This document shows positions 62,542 through 64,000 of a stretch of 64,000 nucleotides of DNA, in pieces. Within the stretch, counting starts at the first letter, position 1. Each line of letters begins with the position of its first letter. The notes under the pieces were generated by a model. That model was not told the DNA's origin. It saw only the letters and a program-made list of their open reading frames with translations, and made no database searches. The stretch comes from Arthrobacter sp. SLBN-83 (lineage in GTDB: Bacteria > Actinomycetota > Actinomycetes > Actinomycetales > Micrococcaceae): the NCBI RefSeq assembly GCF_006715285.1, contig NZ_VFMX01000001.1, positions 186,001 to 250,000 on the forward strand, in the 5' to 3' direction. Made by a program: the position numbers and the translations under genes.

Positions 62542-64000
62542 TTAGCGGGTGTGGTGGCTGGGCTGCAGTTCGTAGACGGGGGTGTCGAGTCCTTCCGTCC
62601 GGGCCTTCAGCTGCAGCGCCAGGTAGGCGGAGTAATGCCGGCTCTGGTGCAGGTTGCCGCCGTGGATCCAGAGGTTGGGCACGTTGGTGGGCTTCCACAT
62701 ATTGCGCAGCTCCCCCTCCCACGGGCCAGGGTCTTTTGGCGTGTCTGAACCGTATCCCCAGCACTTGCCCACGCGGTCCGCGATTTCGGGCGAGACCAGG
62801 TCGGCCAGCCACCCGTTCATGGAGCCGTAGCCGGTGGCATAGACAATCAGGTCCGCCTCCAGCTCAGTGCCGTCGTCCATGACCACGGCGTTGCCGGTGA
62901 TCTTGGCGACCTGCCCGGACTTGAGCTTCACCCGGCCGTCGATGATCAGCTGGGAGGCGCCTACGTCGATGTAGTAGCCGGAGCCGCGCCGCAGGTACTT
63001 CACGAACAGGCCGGACCCGTCCACGCCGAAGTCCAGGTCGAACCCGGCGGCCTCCAGCTGCGAATAGAACTCCGCATCCCGCTTGGCCATCTCCTGGTAC
63101 ACCGGCACCTGGGCTTCCGGCAGGACGCGCATGGGCAGCGAGGCGAACAGCAGGTCCGCCTTCTCAGTAGTCACGCCGGCCGCGAGCGCCCGCTCCGAGT
63201 ACAGGTCCCCCAGCGCCAGGTCCATGAGGGATTCGCTGCGGGCGATGTGGGTGGAGGAGCGCTGGACCATGGTGACGTCGGCGCCGTGCTCCCACAGGTC
63301 CGCGCAGATGTCGTGGGCGGAGTTGTTGGAGCCGATCACCACGGCCTTCCTGCCCGTCCAGTCCCCGCCGCCGGGGTGCTGGGACGAATGCCGCTGCTCG
63401 CCCAGGAAGGTCTCGGCGCCGTCGAACTTTGGAATGTTCGGGTAGCCGGAGACGCCTAAAGCGAAAATGAGCTGCTTGGGCCGGAGCGTCACTGGTTCGC
63501 CGTTGCGAAGGACGTTGACCTCCCATTCCTGCGTGCCGTCGTCGTACGCTGCCTTGACGCACTCGGTGCCGGACCAGTAGTTGAGCTCCATGATGCGGGT
63601 GTAGTGCTCCAGCCAGTCGCCGATCTTGTCCTTGGCGGCGAAAACGGGCCAGTCGTCCGGGAACTTCAGGTAGGGCAGGTGGTCGTACCAGACGGGGTCG
63701 TGCAGGTGCAGGGACTTGTAGCGGTTGCGCCAGGAGTCGCCGGGGTTCTGGTTCTTTTCCACGATGATGGTCGGCACGCCCAGCCGCTTCAGCCGGGCAG
63801 CGAGGCCAATTCCGCCCTGCCCGCCGCCGATGATCACGCAATAGGGCTGCTCCTCGTAGCCCAGCCGGGCCTCCTGCTCCTCCTTGAGCTCCTTCCAGGA
63901 TTTGCGTCCGCGGACGATCTGGTGCGCCACGCCCTGCTCGCGCCGCGGGCCCTTCTTCTCCTCGAAGCCCTTCAGCTCCTGCATGGTGGTCAGCAGCGTC
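62542..64000 (-). CDS. FAD-dependent monooxygenase (FMO-like), 5' end outside window
   Basis: At least 485 residues are visible; the frame stays open to the window edge (TLLTT before the first internal Met), so the start lies beyond. FAD-binding is VIIGGGQGGIGLAARL, with a downstream NADP-binding VVIGSNNSAHDICADL and the final ATGYGSMNGWL. The residues at the window edge, LLTTMQELKGFEEK, are the usual joint between an N-terminal NTF2-like domain and the flavoprotein part in about 600-aa members. These oxidise ketones, sulfides or amines. Co-transcribed with the butanediol dehydrogenase, so a ketone/diol pathway is possible. Confidence 0.88.
   Translation of the reverse strand, partial: TLLTTMQELKGFEEKKGPRREQGVAHQIVRGRKSWKELKEEQEARLGYEEQPYCVIIGGGQGGIGLAARLKRLGVPTIIVEKNQNPGDSWRNRYKSLHLHDPVWYDHLPYLKFPDDWPVFAAKDKIGDWLEHYTRIMELNYWSGTECVKAAYDDGTQEWEVNVLRNGEPVTLRPKQLIFALGVSGYPNIPKFDGAETFLGEQRHSSQHPGGGDWTGRKAVVIGSNNSAHDICADLWEHGADVTMVQRSSTHIARSESLMDLALGDLYSERALAAGVTTEKADLLFASLPMRVLPEAQVPVYQEMAKRDAEFYSQLEAAGFDLDFGVDGSGLFVKYLRRGSGYYIDVGASQLIIDGRVKLKSGQVAKITGNAVVMDDGTELEADLIVYATGYGSMNGWLADLVSPEIADRVGKCWGYGSDTPKDPGPWEGELRNMWKPTNVPNLWIHGGNLHQSRHYSAYLALQLKARTEGLDTPVYELQPSHHTR

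Overview
The window is about 66% GC chromosomal DNA with dense, short-spaced genes, many GTG/TTG starts and frequent 4-bp stop/start overlaps. Together with a monomeric NADP-isocitrate dehydrogenase, a DevR/DevS-like pair, an ANTAR regulator, an LAxTG sorting signal, a PerM-type (DUF6350) protein next to purN/purH and a ChvE-type sugar importer, this points to a high-GC actinobacterium of the Micrococcaceae (Arthrobacter/Pseudarthrobacter-like). That placement is inference from gene content. I see no phage, plasmid, transposon, CRISPR, rRNA or tRNA genes.

Layout. 1-3.0 kb: 3' end of alanine racemase, a PucR regulator and a convergent nitrilase-family amidase. 3.0-8.5 kb: ROK repressor plus a complete sugar ABC importer (mmsA-mmsB-chvE); the ROK gene and the transporter carry matching 25-bp promoter/operator elements. 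8.6-12 kb: MacB/FtsX-type export ABC pair and a Gfo/Idh oxidoreductase. 12.2-14.8 kb: two low-complexity secreted proteins, the second with near-identical 159-bp tandem repeats and an LANTG wall-sorting tail. 15-19.2 kb: Ser/Thr kinase translationally coupled to a lipoprotein, then icd. 19.5-20.7 kb: secreted trypsin-like peptidase, with an overlapping 57-codon ORF that repeats the peptidase's propeptide-like motif. 20.8-26.4 kb: purH, purN and a PerM-like gene, interrupted by an MFS transporter on the other strand. 26.8-31.9 kb: DUF2382 stress protein, a mannosyltransferase-ugd operon, HAD phosphatase and a GlsB-type membrane protein.

32-43 kb: PAS-GGDEF-EAL c-di-GMP enzyme, several small proteins, RlmC, a divergent MocR regulator / EamA-PaiB unit whose start codons overlap in a single CATG, GAF-ANTAR regulator, excalibur lipoprotein and an SDR. 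43.2-45.4 kb: gluconate permease and kinase behind two consensus GntR/FadR-type operators. 45.5-48.4 kb: cold shock protein and a four-gene chain of lipoprotein, aberrant Nramp and two PRC-barrel proteins. 48.6-52.7 kb: TfoX-like protein, hydrolase, double SRPBCC protein, TDT-family transporter and a membrane protein. 53-59.2 kb: two unknown small proteins, a DevR-like regulator with an unusual recognition helix, a DevS-like GAF kinase and an MgtA Mg2+ ATPase. 59.3-64 kb: methyltransferase/CPBP/GerMN-lipoprotein operon behind a 5' hairpin, butanediol dehydrogenase and an FAD monooxygenase cut by the window end.

The signals I find most worth following are a 12-16 bp word (GTACGACGGCGG and extensions) occurring seven times, mostly between genes; the 57-aa propeptide-like ORF; the overlapping divergent MocR/EamA starts with a 12-bp palindrome; the Nramp homologue with altered metal-site motifs; and the DevR-like protein lacking the usual DNA-contact residues. 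No wholly new multi-gene defence or biosynthetic system is evident.
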